Under the pieces are notes generated by a model that was given only the letters and a program-made list of their open reading frames with translations, ran no database searches and was not told where the DNA came from. From CAZDAW01 sp964503685 (lineage in GTDB: Bacteria; Chloroflexota; Anaerolineae; Anaerolineales; Anaerolineaceae): DNA of 64,000 nt. The DNA is taken from NCBI GenBank assembly GCA_964503685.1, contig CAZDAW010000006.1, positions 1 to 64,000 on the forward strand, given 5' to 3'. Each line of letters opens with the position of its first letter. Position 1 is the stretch's first letter. The position numbers and the translations under genes are program-made. Positions 52,026-60,758 of this stretch are shown here, piece by piece.

Positions 52026-53227
52026 CGCTTCTCCGTGAACAGGGTATCGATGTCAAGAACGATGGCGACCTGACCGTCTGCCAGCAGTGCACACCCGGCA
52101 GCGCCGCGGATTGTTTCCATTTGACCCGGCAGTGGTTTGACGATCACCTGTTGCTGTCCGATCACGCGGGCGAATTTCAATCCGAAAGCGTCCTTTTCGG
52201 TTCCCAAGACGACAACAATCCCCTTGCCATGATCTTCAACGGGGTTTTCAAAGCCCTTTTCTATCTGCATCGGCGCCGATTCCGCCTCGCCATAAATCGT
52301 GTGCAGTTGATAAAGAGGAATCCACCTTTCTTGCCATTTCACGATATTGTCGCCAATGGCGGATGCGCTGGCAATTTCCGAAGGAGTTGGACTGAATACC
52401 AGATTCACGGCATCGATTGGAATGGCATATAAGCGCTGCCTTTCTTCTACGATGAGGCTGTCTAAAAAGGCCAGCGTGAGAGGCAGATGCAGATTGATGC
52501 GCGTGCCTTTCCCGGCCTGCGTCTCGATTGTGATCCGCCCGTGCAGCGACTGGATCGCGGTCCTGACGACATCCATCCCTACCCCGCGTCCTGAGAGCTT
52601 GGTTATTTCCTTTGCTGTTGAGAAGCCAGCCTTGAAAATGAAGCTCCAGACTGTCTCATCATCCGGTTCTTCATTCTCGCCGAGAATGCCCTGCGCTCGA
52701 GCTTTTTTGATGATAGCCTGCCGGTCTAAGCCTTCACCATCGTCTGCCACAGAAATACAGATCTCACGTCCTTTTTGTGTCGCAGAAAGCGTGATTTGCC
52801 CGACAGGCTGTTTTTTGTTCGCTATGCGTTCTTCTGGCGAGCGAATCCCGTGATCGATCGCATTGCGTAGCAGATGCATCAACGGATCGCCTAATCGATC
52901 CAGCACGGCTTTATCTATTTCGGTGTCTTCGCCTTCGAGAATGAGGTTACATGGTTTCTTTGTCTGAGCAGAAACATCACGCACGATCCGCTCCATCCGC
53001 CGGAATAATTCTCCAACGGGCACCAGGCGCAAAGCGGAGGTGCGGTCCTGGACTTCACGCATCAATAGTTCGAGGCGGTGCGTTTTATTGATCAGTTTTT
53101 GTGATTTTAATTCTGTGATTGAAGCGTCGTGTGTTATTGAAAGAACTGCTAAACCTAATTCCCCCACGAGATCCTGCAAGGTGGATACTTTTTCTATTCT
53201 CAAACGTACAAAGCTATCGTTGTCCAT
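52022..53227 (-). CDS. CheA half with kinase core: P3-P4-P5, no HPt domain
   Basis: The 401-residue protein starts directly with the P3 dimerisation helices (LQDLVGELGLAVLS; DRTSALRLVPVGEL). It continues with the HATPase P4 domain: N-box HLLRNAIDHGI, G1 VADDGEGLD and G2 SGRGVGMDVV. It ends with a P5/CheW domain (ERQRLYAIPIDAVNLVF). P1 and P2 are absent. It should bind ATP and phosphorylate His61 of the partner encoded at 48943-50712. It is the first gene of the operon. A plus-one frame upstream (MELIGLIDITKNADR, about 53271-53227) looks coding-like, so the true N-terminus may differ. Confidence 0.88.
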   Translation of the reverse strand: MDNDSFVRLRIEKVSTLQDLVGELGLAVLSITHDASITELKSQKLINKTHRLELLMREVQDRTSALRLVPVGELFRRMERIVRDVSAQTKKPCNLILEGEDTEIDKAVLDRLGDPLMHLLRNAIDHGIRSPEERIANKKQPVGQITLSATQKGREICISVADDGEGLDRQAIIKKARAQGILGENEEPDDETVWSFIFKAGFSTAKEITKLSGRGVGMDVVRTAIQSLHGRITIETQAGKGTRINLHLPLTLAFLDSLIVEERQRLYAIPIDAVNLVFSPTPSEIASASAIGDNIVKWQERWIPLYQLHTIYGEAESAPMQIEKGFENPVEDHGKGIVVVLGTEKDAFGLKFARVIGQQQVIVKPLPGQMETIRGAAGCALLADGQVAIVLDIDTLFTEKR

Positions 53228-53478
53228 CTCGATCTGTCAGCGTTTTTGGTAATATCAATGAGACCGATTAATTCCATTTTGATTTATTGAAAAGTGCTCT
53301 GTTTGGCGGGAAACTTCACTAAAGTATTTCCACAACCTCATGTCTCATTATAGAGACCAAAAAAGGGAGACGCTGTAAATGCGATATAAAGATAGTTATT
53401 TTTATCTGAAATTAATGGGTTATCTGGTGTGAAAATGGGACTTCACAGCAATCGACTGACTTCCAGGCGGATTCCCCC

Positions 53479-54315
53479 TTACCACTTTTCCTGTCGTGGG
53501 CGATACGTCGTTGTGGGCGGGCCAAATTGCCTGCGCAGATCGCGTAAGGCCGGCCCGAAGCTGGCTTCGAGAATCTCGCGATGCGTGTTCAGCATCACGG
53601 TGATATAGAGATCGTGTTTGAGCTGCTCGGTGATGGGCATGACGATGCCCAGATGAGCCGACCAGGCGGCCCGGCTTTCTTTCCCCATCGAGATGATGCC
53701 TGTTATGATTTCTTTTCCATCGATGCTGATGATCATCCAACGCCCGCCGTAATCTTCTTCGATTTCTTTTGCGCCCGGCTCGTGGAGGTAAACCTGGGCG
53801 AAAGGCAGGTCGAGGTCTCCGTAAGAGACGACCGATATCGCTACACCCCGCTGGGCGGCCGCCGCCAGCGCGTCGTAAATTTCTGCCGCGTCTTCTGCCC
53901 ATATTCCCAGAAGAAGCACGTGCTCTGCCCGCCCGATGACCTCGCGCATCCGTGATAAAATCTCTTCGCGGCCGCGAATATCCCAGATGAGGTCCGTGGG
54001 CGTTTTCTGCTCCAGAAATTGCTCCAGTCCCTTTTCTGCCTGATCGAGCTGTTTCTCCATGATTTGGCGGCGAGATGCGATCAGCTCGGCGGGCGGCTTG
54101 GGCGCGTATTGAACCGGCTCGCCGTTGCTCACCAGCACGTCCCCTCGATCAACGAGATTCCCCAATACTTCGTAAATCTTGGAGCGCGGCACCCCCGAAT
54201 CGCGGGCAATTGCATACCCGGTCAAGGGAGATTCGTGCAGCAGAGTCAGGTAGGCTTTGGCTTCATACTCGGTAAAACCGAGATTGACCAGTAGTTTTGA
54301 AATCTCTTCGCGCAT
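53479..54315 (-). CDS. TrmB family transcriptional regulator
   Basis: The 278-residue protein has a TrmB N-terminal winged helix (LGFTEYEAKAYLTLLHESPL, RDSGVPRSKIYEVLGNLVDR), a short coiled coil and a phospholipase-D-like C-terminal sensor domain with RAEHVLLLGIWAEDAAEIYD. TrmB proteins bind sugars or other metabolites. A doubled palindromic site (54375-54396) lies 60 bases upstream. The neighbouring EamA transporter gene is divergent and may be co-regulated. Confidence 0.9.
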   Translation of the reverse strand: MREEISKLLVNLGFTEYEAKAYLTLLHESPLTGYAIARDSGVPRSKIYEVLGNLVDRGDVLVSNGEPVQYAPKPPAELIASRRQIMEKQLDQAEKGLEQFLEQKTPTDLIWDIRGREEILSRMREVIGRAEHVLLLGIWAEDAAEIYDALAAAAQRGVAISVVSYGDLDLPFAQVYLHEPGAKEIEEDYGGRWMIISIDGKEIITGIISMGKESRAAWSAHLGIVMPITEQLKHDLYITVMLNTHREILEASFGPALRDLRRQFGPPTTTYRPRQEKW

Positions 54316-54374
54316 GATTTTATTTTACTCTGTACTATTGACTCAGGCAACAGCAAGTGATATGATACCATAAA

Positions 54375-54396
54375 AGTAGCTACTACAGTAGCTACT
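54375..54396. promoter_or_regulatory. Doubled palindromic operator upstream of the TrmB gene
   Basis: AGTAGCTACT, itself a perfect palindrome, occurs at 54375-54384 and again at 54387-54396, with AC between. The symmetry and position between TrmB and the divergent transporter gene make it a strong candidate TrmB site. Confidence 0.7.
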
Positions 54397-54445
54397 AAAC
54401 ACAATCAATCAGGGCTTTCACAAGAATAATCACTTCCTGAAGAAG

Positions 54446-54581
54446 TTATCATCGCGAGCCGCCTCGCAGAGACGGCGGGGCAATTGGCATGGAGATTCGA
54501 TGTCAGTCGCTTTGCGCAGCGTATTCCGCAGAGGCGCTCTTTCATCTCGGCGAGGCTCACTTCGTTCGCATGACAGCTTGT
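54446..54581. repeat. Dispersed intergenic repeat, copy R7
   Basis: The copy contains TCGATGTCAGTCGC and GCGTATTCCGCAGAGGCGCTC, close to the matching segment of R6, and ends in a GCATGACAG box. It lies within the 324-base space 54316-54639, which also holds the TrmB operator. Confidence 0.65.
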
Positions 54582-54639
54582 GGATGCAACGCCATACGAC
54601 TTTGTGAAAGCCGTGAGTTAGTCAGTGAGGTTTAATCCT

Positions 54640-55566
54640 ATGAATAAGCCAAATCCGAAAATCGCCCTCCTGTCTGTGCTGGCTGCGGTGGTGTTATGGA
54701 GCAGCTCGTATGTCGTCACGAAAGCGGGCGTGGCAGATATCCCGCCGATCACTTTCGCGGTCATTCGCTTTTTATTTGCGGCAGTTCTGATGGGCGGGAT
54801 GGCGCTGGCCGGGCTGCGCATCGAGCCGCTGCCGCGCAACGAACTCCTCCGTCTGGCATTGGGGGGCTTTCTTGGCATCACGGCTTATTTCTCGTTGCAA
54901 AATCTGGGCGTTCAACGCACCTCCGCTGCCGATGCGACCCTGTTAGTGGCTTCTTTTCCGGCAATCACCCTGCTTCTGGAAATCCTTTTCCGCAAGGCAA
55001 AGGTCAACGTATTACAGTTATGCGGGATAGCCATTGCCTTTGGCGGGATATATCTGATCATCGATCCGGCGACGGCGCAGGCCGCACCGGGCCGTCTGGC
55101 AGGCGACCTGCTGCTGTTGGCTACCGGGCTGGCCTGGGCTTTATATAATTTTGCAACCGAAACGGTCGTGCGCCGGCATTCGACGTTTACGGTCATCTTC
55201 TGGCAGACGATATTCGGTACGGCGGCTTTGCTGCCGCTGGCGCTGACCGAAGTGAGTTCGTGGCAGCCGCTGAATATGACCGGTCTGTTGAACGCCTTAT
55301 ACCTGGGCGTTTTCTGCTCCACGGCTGCGTTCCTCCTCTATGGGTACGGGCTGAAGAGCCTGAAGCCGGCGCTGGTGGTCAACCTGCTTAACCTGGTTCC
55401 GGTGTTCGGGTTGCTCTTTGCAATGATCTTCTTGCACGAGAGGATCGGTTTGGCGCAGATCTTGGGCGGGTTGATCGTCATCGGAGGCGTGACGTTGAGC
55501 GTCAGAAGCGCCTATCAAACGCCCCAAGAATCCAGGGATCTCGATTCTGAGAAATTGAAGGTGTGA
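54640..55566 (+). CDS. EamA/DMT family transporter
   Basis: This transporter of about 308 residues has ten predicted helices in two EamA repeats (about 8-145 and 160-295), typical of drug/metabolite exporters. Signatures are VVLWSSSYVVTKAGVADIPP in the first repeat and the late LHERIGLAQILGGLIVIGGV. A GTG at 54625 would add five residues; I choose the ATG at 54640. The substrate (amino acid, sugar or toxin) is not readable. The gene is divergent from the TrmB regulator. Confidence 0.9.
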   Translation: MNKPNPKIALLSVLAAVVLWSSSYVVTKAGVADIPPITFAVIRFLFAAVLMGGMALAGLRIEPLPRNELLRLALGGFLGITAYFSLQNLGVQRTSAADATLLVASFPAITLLLEILFRKAKVNVLQLCGIAIAFGGIYLIIDPATAQAAPGRLAGDLLLLATGLAWALYNFATETVVRRHSTFTVIFWQTIFGTAALLPLALTEVSSWQPLNMTGLLNALYLGVFCSTAAFLLYGYGLKSLKPALVVNLLNLVPVFGLLFAMIFLHERIGLAQILGGLIVIGGVTLSVRSAYQTPQESRDLDSEKLKV

Positions 55567-55645
55567 TTGTGGAAGATAAATCCGCAGACTGCTTAAGCGG
55601 CCTGAGCGCCGGTCTTTTATGGCCTGAAGGTCTCCTTGAGAACAA

Positions 55646-55673
55646 CAGCCGCAGCGATGGAAAGCTGCGGCTG
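55646..55673. terminator. Hairpin between convergent transporter and flavoprotein genes
   Basis: CAGCCGCAGC and GCTGCGGCTG form a 10-bp stem around GATGGAAA. There is no strong T-run, so it may be a weak terminator shared by two convergent transcripts. Confidence 0.5.
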
Positions 55674-55698
55674 CTGTAGTACATGAATTATCGAATCA

Positions 55699-57447
55699 TC
55701 AGGCGGCGGCGGCCTTTTTACCGACGAGATAACCAAAGGTAAGGGCTGTGCCGTGAGAAACGCCCGGAACGGTAACCGGGTAATCCTGCAGGATGCGCCC
55801 GCCCATGTTGTTGCCGGCGGCGTACAGGCCTTCGATGGGCAGGAAATTCTCGTCAACCACGTTCATGCTGACGGGTTCGATCTTCAGGCCGCCGATGCAT
55901 ACCAGCATGGCGCCCGCCGAGAGCTTTGAGGCATAGAAGGGGCCCGTTCTGACCGGGAACAGGCGCGTCGGGGTCTTGTGGAAGTCTTCGTCAACGCCTT
56001 TATCGCAGAGCTCGTTGTAACGGGCGATGGAAGCCAGCGCTTTCTTCTGCGCCTCTTCACTCATCTCCAGCTTGGCCACCAGTTCTTCCAGCGTATCGGC
56101 CTTCTGGCAGCCGGCGTCGACCTCCTCGCGGCTGGTGACGCCGCTCTTGCCGATGGCCATGTTGTTTTCAAGGTGCGGGTTCTTGCTTTCTTCTACAACA
56201 TAGTTGACCGAGCCGTGGCCAACTGGCATGAACGCAAGCTGTTCGGGGTACTTGTCGTCGAAGATCTGCCAGGCGTAGCCGTCCTTCTGGCGGTAGAGTT
56301 GAGAAGAAAGCTGCTGCCCGGCGACATCTTCGTTGCAAAAACGCTCGCCGCTGGTGTTGAGCAGCAAAAAGGGATCGCAGCCCAGGGCCGCGCCCAGGGT
56401 ATGCGTCATGGGGGCGTGCGGGCCGTCATCAACCTTGGCGCCGGCCCAGATGCCCATCAGAATACCCTCGCCCACATTGGTCACGTTGCCCTTGGCGTCC
56501 TTATTGGGGAAGAAGCCCATATAGGTGCGCCCGCCGCAGTAGTACTTGACCATCTCTTCGTTGCTGCCGTAGTCGCCGCCAGCCAGGATGACGGCTTTGC
56601 CGGCCTCGAATTTGATATACTTGCCGTCCATATCCTGGGCGATGACGCCCTGCACGCGGCCTTCCTTGTTGGGGCGGATCAACTGCTTTGCCCAGGTGGA
56701 GAAGTGAAAATCCACTTTGTTCTTGAGGCAGATCTGGTAGGTCATCTCCAGAATAGCGCCCTGATCGGGCAGGAAAGTGAGGGTCGCTTCAGGGTAAACC
56801 GGGCTGTATTCATTGGCCGGGTCGAAGGCTTCGGGGTAAGGGAAGTGCAGCGAGCACAGGGTGATGCGTTTGTTGTCGTAGGTGGTGGCAAACTGGTCAA
56901 TGTAATCCACCAGGTTCTGCTCCACGGCTGGTTTGAGCAGCCAGTCAAAGGCTTCGCCGGAATAATCGCGCCAGTAATTCCACACGCGCTGGTCGGGGCG
57001 GTAGCCCATTTCCTTCATCAGGTCGCCTACCGCTGCGTTTCCATCGAATACCATGTTGTGGTCTTTATGGAATTGGCTGCCGTTGATGCCATACTGCCCC
57101 GAACGATACTGGTAGCTGGTGGCTTTTTCAATGACGGCCACGCTTGCGCCCTGCTCAGAGGCAGAACGCGCCGCGCACAGGCCGGCAACACCGCAGCCGA
57201 CGATGACGATGTCGGCCTTCACGGTTTCGCTGATTTCGGAATCGGGGATGGGATCGGGGGGAATGAGGAAGCTGGGCGTGGCGTTGCAGGCCGCTCCCGT
57301 TGCGGCAGCGCCTCCGCTGGTTTCGGCAGTTTCTGGGGTAACTTCGGCGACTTTAGGCGCGCAGGAACCGAGAATGCCGGCGCCGGCGACGCCAATTGTT
57401 CCAACCGCTGCCTTTTTGAGGAACGATCTTCTACTGATTTTGGTCAT
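55699..57447 (-). CDS. Tat-exported FAD-dependent reductase (fumarate reductase/succinate dehydrogenase flavoprotein family)
   Basis: The 582-residue protein has a twin-arginine signal (SRRSFLKKAAVGTIG) followed by a lipobox LGSC, suggesting a Tat-exported lipoprotein. An Ala/Thr/Gly spacer precedes the FAD-binding loop VIVGCGVAGLCAARSASEQG. The flavoprotein body includes VILAGGDYGSNEEMVKYY and YAAGNNMGGRILQDYPVTVPG. It has no FMN-binding or haem domain, so electrons must come from a separate partner. Related enzymes reduce fumarate, urocanate or other unsaturated acids outside the cell. The gene is monocistronic. Confidence 0.85.
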   Translation of the reverse strand: MTKISRRSFLKKAAVGTIGVAGAGILGSCAPKVAEVTPETAETSGGAAATGAACNATPSFLIPPDPIPDSEISETVKADIVIVGCGVAGLCAARSASEQGASVAVIEKATSYQYRSGQYGINGSQFHKDHNMVFDGNAAVGDLMKEMGYRPDQRVWNYWRDYSGEAFDWLLKPAVEQNLVDYIDQFATTYDNKRITLCSLHFPYPEAFDPANEYSPVYPEATLTFLPDQGAILEMTYQICLKNKVDFHFSTWAKQLIRPNKEGRVQGVIAQDMDGKYIKFEAGKAVILAGGDYGSNEEMVKYYCGGRTYMGFFPNKDAKGNVTNVGEGILMGIWAGAKVDDGPHAPMTHTLGAALGCDPFLLLNTSGERFCNEDVAGQQLSSQLYRQKDGYAWQIFDDKYPEQLAFMPVGHGSVNYVVEESKNPHLENNMAIGKSGVTSREEVDAGCQKADTLEELVAKLEMSEEAQKKALASIARYNELCDKGVDEDFHKTPTRLFPVRTGPFYASKLSAGAMLVCIGGLKIEPVSMNVVDENFLPIEGLYAAGNNMGGRILQDYPVTVPGVSHGTALTFGYLVGKKAAAA

Positions 57448-57578
57448 ACTTCACCTCCATACTGATTAAATTGTGGGATAAATAAGGGGATTGCTCTTCC
57501 ATAAAGAAAATTATACCGAATCGGCTGACTTATTCAATCGATTATCCATTATTCTCATTTATGTCACAGCTTTAATTT

Positions 57579-57770
57579 AACGTGAGTTTGGGATTGGAAA
57601 AATTTACTCGTTGCTGTCACTGCGAGCCTCGACAGAATGGCGAGGCGTGGCAATCTCGGATTTTGATGTTGAGACTGCTTCGTCGGGCCAAAAGCGCCCT
57701 TCTCGCAGTGACAAACGCAGAGATTATTGTCATTGTTCTTGCGCGGCCTGAAAGGCCGCAGCAATCTCTT
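57579..57770. repeat. Dispersed intergenic repeat, copy R5 (longest)
   Basis: It begins AACGTGAGTTTGGGATTGGA and includes TCACTGCGAGCCTCGACAG, AGACTGCTTCGTCGGGC, the AAAAGCGCCCTTCTCGCAGTG block and a final hairpin GCGCGGCCTGAAAGGCCGC. It combines segments found separately in R1, R3, R6 and R9, so it documents the family's full length. It fills most of the 347-base space 57448-57794. Confidence 0.8.
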
Positions 57771-57794
57771 CCGTGTGGTGAAGAACGTTTTTAA

Positions 57795-58631
57795 TCACTC
57801 CACCAGCTTAACATCCAGCGAACTGGCGGTGAGGGTCGCTTTGCCGGCGTTGAACCAGGTGTGGGTCATTTCCACCGGCCCTTTTGAACAGAAGGTGATC
57901 GAGACGACCGATATCAGGTGATTGGTAGAGCCGGTCCAGCTTTTGGCAAGGGTTTGCGGCAGGGGGGTGAGCGATATTTCGTAATGGGTATTGAAAAATT
58001 CTTCGTTCGGGAAAATGCGCCGCAGCAGGCGGTAGACTGATGAGTCGCCGGTTTCCTGAATTTCGCGGGTCATATCCGCGAGTAAATTGGGGACAAGCGG
58101 CGTTGAAAAGAAGGACTGCTCGATGGCGATCATCTCCCAGGCTGAAGCGTCGGGCTTTTTCATCAAACGGCAGCGGGCGAGCATAGAAACTGTATCCTGA
58201 TCGTCCAGGTCGAGATCACGCTTCACCCGGACGAAATCCCCGCCCAGGTCGCTCAGGCGGCGCAGGCCGGTTTCAGCGTCGATGAGTTGAGAGCGGCAAT
58301 CGATCCGGCTGCGCTGGGCGATTTCGGTCAGCGACAGATTGTGACGGGTGAGCAGCGGGGGGCGTTCCGGCTCCTGCTGGACGATCTCGAAGCCCTTGTT
58401 GGGCAGGCGGCGCAGAAAACCCAGGCGCATCAGGTCGCTCATCACATAAGCCAGGGTGTTGCGGTGAATGGCGTTTTGCCGGGATAGTTCCTGGCTGGTT
58501 AATTTATCGCCCACGCAGAAGCCCGGACGCTCGGCCCGGATGGCGGCGATGATGGCCTGACAGGCCTGTTCGCGGATCGTTTGCGTTGAATTGCGGTCCA
58601 GATCAAGTACGTAATTAGGGGTAGGCGGCAT
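57795..58631 (-). CDS. GntR family regulator with UTRA-like ligand domain
   Basis: The 278-residue protein has a GntR winged helix (about 15-82; SQELSRQNAIHRNTLAYVMS) and a C-terminal domain of about 175 residues like UTRA/HutC. UTRA domains sense sugars, sugar phosphates or amino acids. It lies on the strand opposite to the kinase/RuBisCO-like/aminotransferase operon and is the most likely repressor of it. It lies 34 bases downstream of the ISAzo13-like fragment on the same strand, so both may be transcribed together. Confidence 0.82.
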   Translation of the reverse strand: MPPTPNYVLDLDRNSTQTIREQACQAIIAAIRAERPGFCVGDKLTSQELSRQNAIHRNTLAYVMSDLMRLGFLRRLPNKGFEIVQQEPERPPLLTRHNLSLTEIAQRSRIDCRSQLIDAETGLRRLSDLGGDFVRVKRDLDLDDQDTVSMLARCRLMKKPDASAWEMIAIEQSFFSTPLVPNLLADMTREIQETGDSSVYRLLRRIFPNEEFFNTHYEISLTPLPQTLAKSWTGSTNHLISVVSITFCSKGPVEMTHTWFNAGKATLTASSLDVKLVE

Positions 58632-58665
58632 AACTCTAAAACACTCGCGTAAGAGGATATAAGGA

Positions 58666-58986
58666 TTATTCGGAGATCCTTTGTGATATCAGGCGGCGGC
58701 CGCCGCCAGCCAGGCGAATTCTGCCCTGCGGGCGGTCTGTCAGGCCGCGTTCCAGCTCCACCTGTCCCCGGTGGATCGTTTTCTCGTCCATGCCGGTGAT
58801 TTGTGACATCAATCTGACGCCGCCGCGCCCAATTTGGGAGGCTTCTAGGGCGACGAACCAGCGTCGTTGTTGTTCGTCCAAATGGCTGACGAGCAGATTG
58901 ATCATCCGGTGAAGTTTTTTGTCGGGGTGGTCGGCCTGTTGCTGGCAGATTGGGCATTGGCAGAAGCGAATTTTTGAGAATGGCAT
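58666..58986 (-). CDS. Truncated ISAzo13-family transposase N-terminal domain
   Basis: The 106-residue frame reads ICQQQADHPDKKLHRMINLL, then LLVSHLDEQQRRWFVALEAS and TGMDEKTIHRGQVELE, matching the N-terminal helical domain of ISAzo13-type transposases. It ends at GRIRLAGGGRR plus nine unrelated residues, before the DDE catalytic domain. It keeps a good ribosome binding site (GGGAGA). It is either a relic or a domesticated DNA-binding protein. It lies between the GntR gene and the divergent kinase operon promoter. Confidence 0.7.
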   Translation of the reverse strand: MPFSKIRFCQCPICQQQADHPDKKLHRMINLLVSHLDEQQRRWFVALEASQIGRGGVRLMSQITGMDEKTIHRGQVELERGLTDRPQGRIRLAGGGRRLISQRISE

Positions 58987-59098
58987 GAGTTTCTCCCGTT
59001 GGAAAACATTGCGATGAACATTGAAGAACGGCGGTTTTGTTTGTGATGCTTGACAAACGGAAGTTATTTATTTGATCCTGAATCGTACTGTTGCACAG

Positions 59099-59126
59099 TT
59101 GCATTGTTCAACGAAATTATTATAAT
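59099..59126 (+). promoter_or_regulatory. Promoter of the kinase/RuBisCO-like operon with possible operator
   Basis: TTGCAT (59099-59104) and TATAAT (59121-59126) lie 16 bases apart. GTTGCA is repeated twice just upstream (59090-59103), and its inverse TGCAAC lies downstream at about 59145-59150. These could be the GntR binding boxes. A second TTGACA at 59050 has no good -10. Confidence 0.55.
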
Positions 59127-59175
59127 AGAAATGACTGATCATTGCAACCAAAAACTATTCAGAGAGGCGGAATGT

Positions 59176-60726
59176 ATGGGTAGCTATTTTCTTGCTCATG
59201 ATGCCGGCACCAGCGGCAACAAAGCGGTATTGGTGGACGAGAACGGGAATGTGCGTGCGACTGCTTTTGTCGATTACTCAACCCATTATCCTTTTCCCGA
59301 CTGGGCTGAGCAGGAACCGGAAGACTGGTGGACAGCTATCGTTCGTTCGACGCGGCAGGTAATGGAACAATCGGGAGTTTCCCCAAAAGAGATCATCGGC
59401 ATTGCTCATACTACCCAATTGCTCGGAATCGTTCCGGTCTGCGGCTCATGCCCGCAGCCCTTGCGTCCGGCCATCATCTGGCTGGACGGGCGCGCTCCCA
59501 GGCAGGCTGATAAACTGATGCGCAAATTTTTGGGGCCGGGCGTCTTCGCCCTTTTTGCCGGCGCAGCGCTTTCGGGCAAGGATGCACTACCCAAGCTGCT
59601 CTGGCTCAAAGAGAAGGAGCCGGAGATCTACCACAAAATGGATTGTTTTCTTGATGTCAATGGGTATCTGACTTTTCGCGCCACCGGCGAGAAGGTGATC
59701 GATTGGTCTTGCGCTTCGGCCATCGGTTTTGATATGACCAAGAAAGACTGGCTGCGCGGCGTGGCGCAATACATCGGCCTGGATTTATCCAAATTCCCCA
59801 GGCTGGTTCGTTCCACTGAAAAAGTGGGCGGGCTGACGAAGGAAGCCGCTGACGCTCTTGGCTTGCTGGAAGGGACGCCTGTTTTTGGGGGCGGGGGCGA
59901 CATTATGGGCGCGGCGGTTGGCGCCGGAGCCATCTGTGAGGGCGATGCTCATATTTACCTGGGTACTTCGGGTTGGGTATCTGTCACCACAAAAAAGATT
60001 TTCACCGGACACGACGGCGTCGTTTGCCTGCAATCGGCTGATCCTGAAAAAGTACTTCTCGTTTCAGAGATGGAAACCGCCGGCGCCTGCCTGAAATGGA
60101 TTGCTGATAATTTTTATCAGTCGGAAAAGGCCGATCCTAATATTCCCAACGTGTACGCTCTGATGGACCAGAAAACGGAAACGATACCGCCTGGCTCTGA
60201 CGGGTTGATCTGCACCCCCTGGATTTACGGCGAACGCTCGCCCGTCACCGATGTGTGGGTGCGCTCCACCTTTTTCAATATCAGCGCCGAACATACCCGC
60301 GAGCACATGATGCGGGCAGTCTATGAGGGCGTCGCCTATAACCTGCGCTGGATGATCGAGGTGGTCGAGAAGCAGTTTCACTACTCTGTCCCCGTATTGC
60401 GCCTGATCGGCGGGGGAGCGCGCGGCAATCCCTGGATGCAGATTATTGCCGATGTGACGGGGCGAAAAGTGGAGGTTGTCGCCAACCCGCTGGAAGCCGG
60501 TGCGGTAGGGATTGCGCTGACGACCGCAGTCGGCCTGGGAATATACCCCGATTTTGCCAGCCTTAAGAAGGTCATCCGCGTTGAGCGCAGATTCGAGCCG
60601 CAATCGTGCAACGCCGAATGCTACTCAGAGCTTTTCCGCGCCTATCAACGCCTGTACACCTGTCTGCACGATCTGTATCGCGAAGTTAACGATGCGCGTT
60701 TCAGAAAATGTCAGGAATGTTCGTAA
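59176..60726 (+). CDS. FGGY-family carbohydrate kinase
   Basis: The 516-residue kinase has the N-terminal ATPase fold (LAHDAGTSGNKAVLVDENG), the conserved hinge IVPVCGSCPQPLRPAIIWLD region, GGGGDIMGAAVGAGAICEGD and IGGGARGNPWMQIIADVTGR, the second nucleotide motif. Family members phosphorylate xylulose, gluconate, erythritol and other polyols. I place the start at 59176 after GAGGCGG; the frame extends to 59050 without support. It starts a three-gene operon with a RuBisCO-like protein and a PLP enzyme, which suggests the kinase product is the RuBisCO-like substrate precursor. Confidence 0.9.
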   Translation: MGSYFLAHDAGTSGNKAVLVDENGNVRATAFVDYSTHYPFPDWAEQEPEDWWTAIVRSTRQVMEQSGVSPKEIIGIAHTTQLLGIVPVCGSCPQPLRPAIIWLDGRAPRQADKLMRKFLGPGVFALFAGAALSGKDALPKLLWLKEKEPEIYHKMDCFLDVNGYLTFRATGEKVIDWSCASAIGFDMTKKDWLRGVAQYIGLDLSKFPRLVRSTEKVGGLTKEAADALGLLEGTPVFGGGGDIMGAAVGAGAICEGDAHIYLGTSGWVSVTTKKIFTGHDGVVCLQSADPEKVLLVSEMETAGACLKWIADNFYQSEKADPNIPNVYALMDQKTETIPPGSDGLICTPWIYGERSPVTDVWVRSTFFNISAEHTREHMMRAVYEGVAYNLRWMIEVVEKQFHYSVPVLRLIGGGARGNPWMQIIADVTGRKVEVVANPLEAGAVGIALTTAVGLGIYPDFASLKKVIRVERRFEPQSCNAECYSELFRAYQRLYTCLHDLYREVNDARFRKCQECS

Positions 60727-60758
60727 CCCTCATCTCATTTTAAACAAGGAGACTCTTT

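Noticed and set aside
55978..57465. 495-residue open frame antisense to the Tat-exported flavoprotein
   Set aside because: It lies opposite a well-supported flavoprotein with Tat signal and FAD motif; the antisense product is a mirror of GC-rich codons and shows no family.
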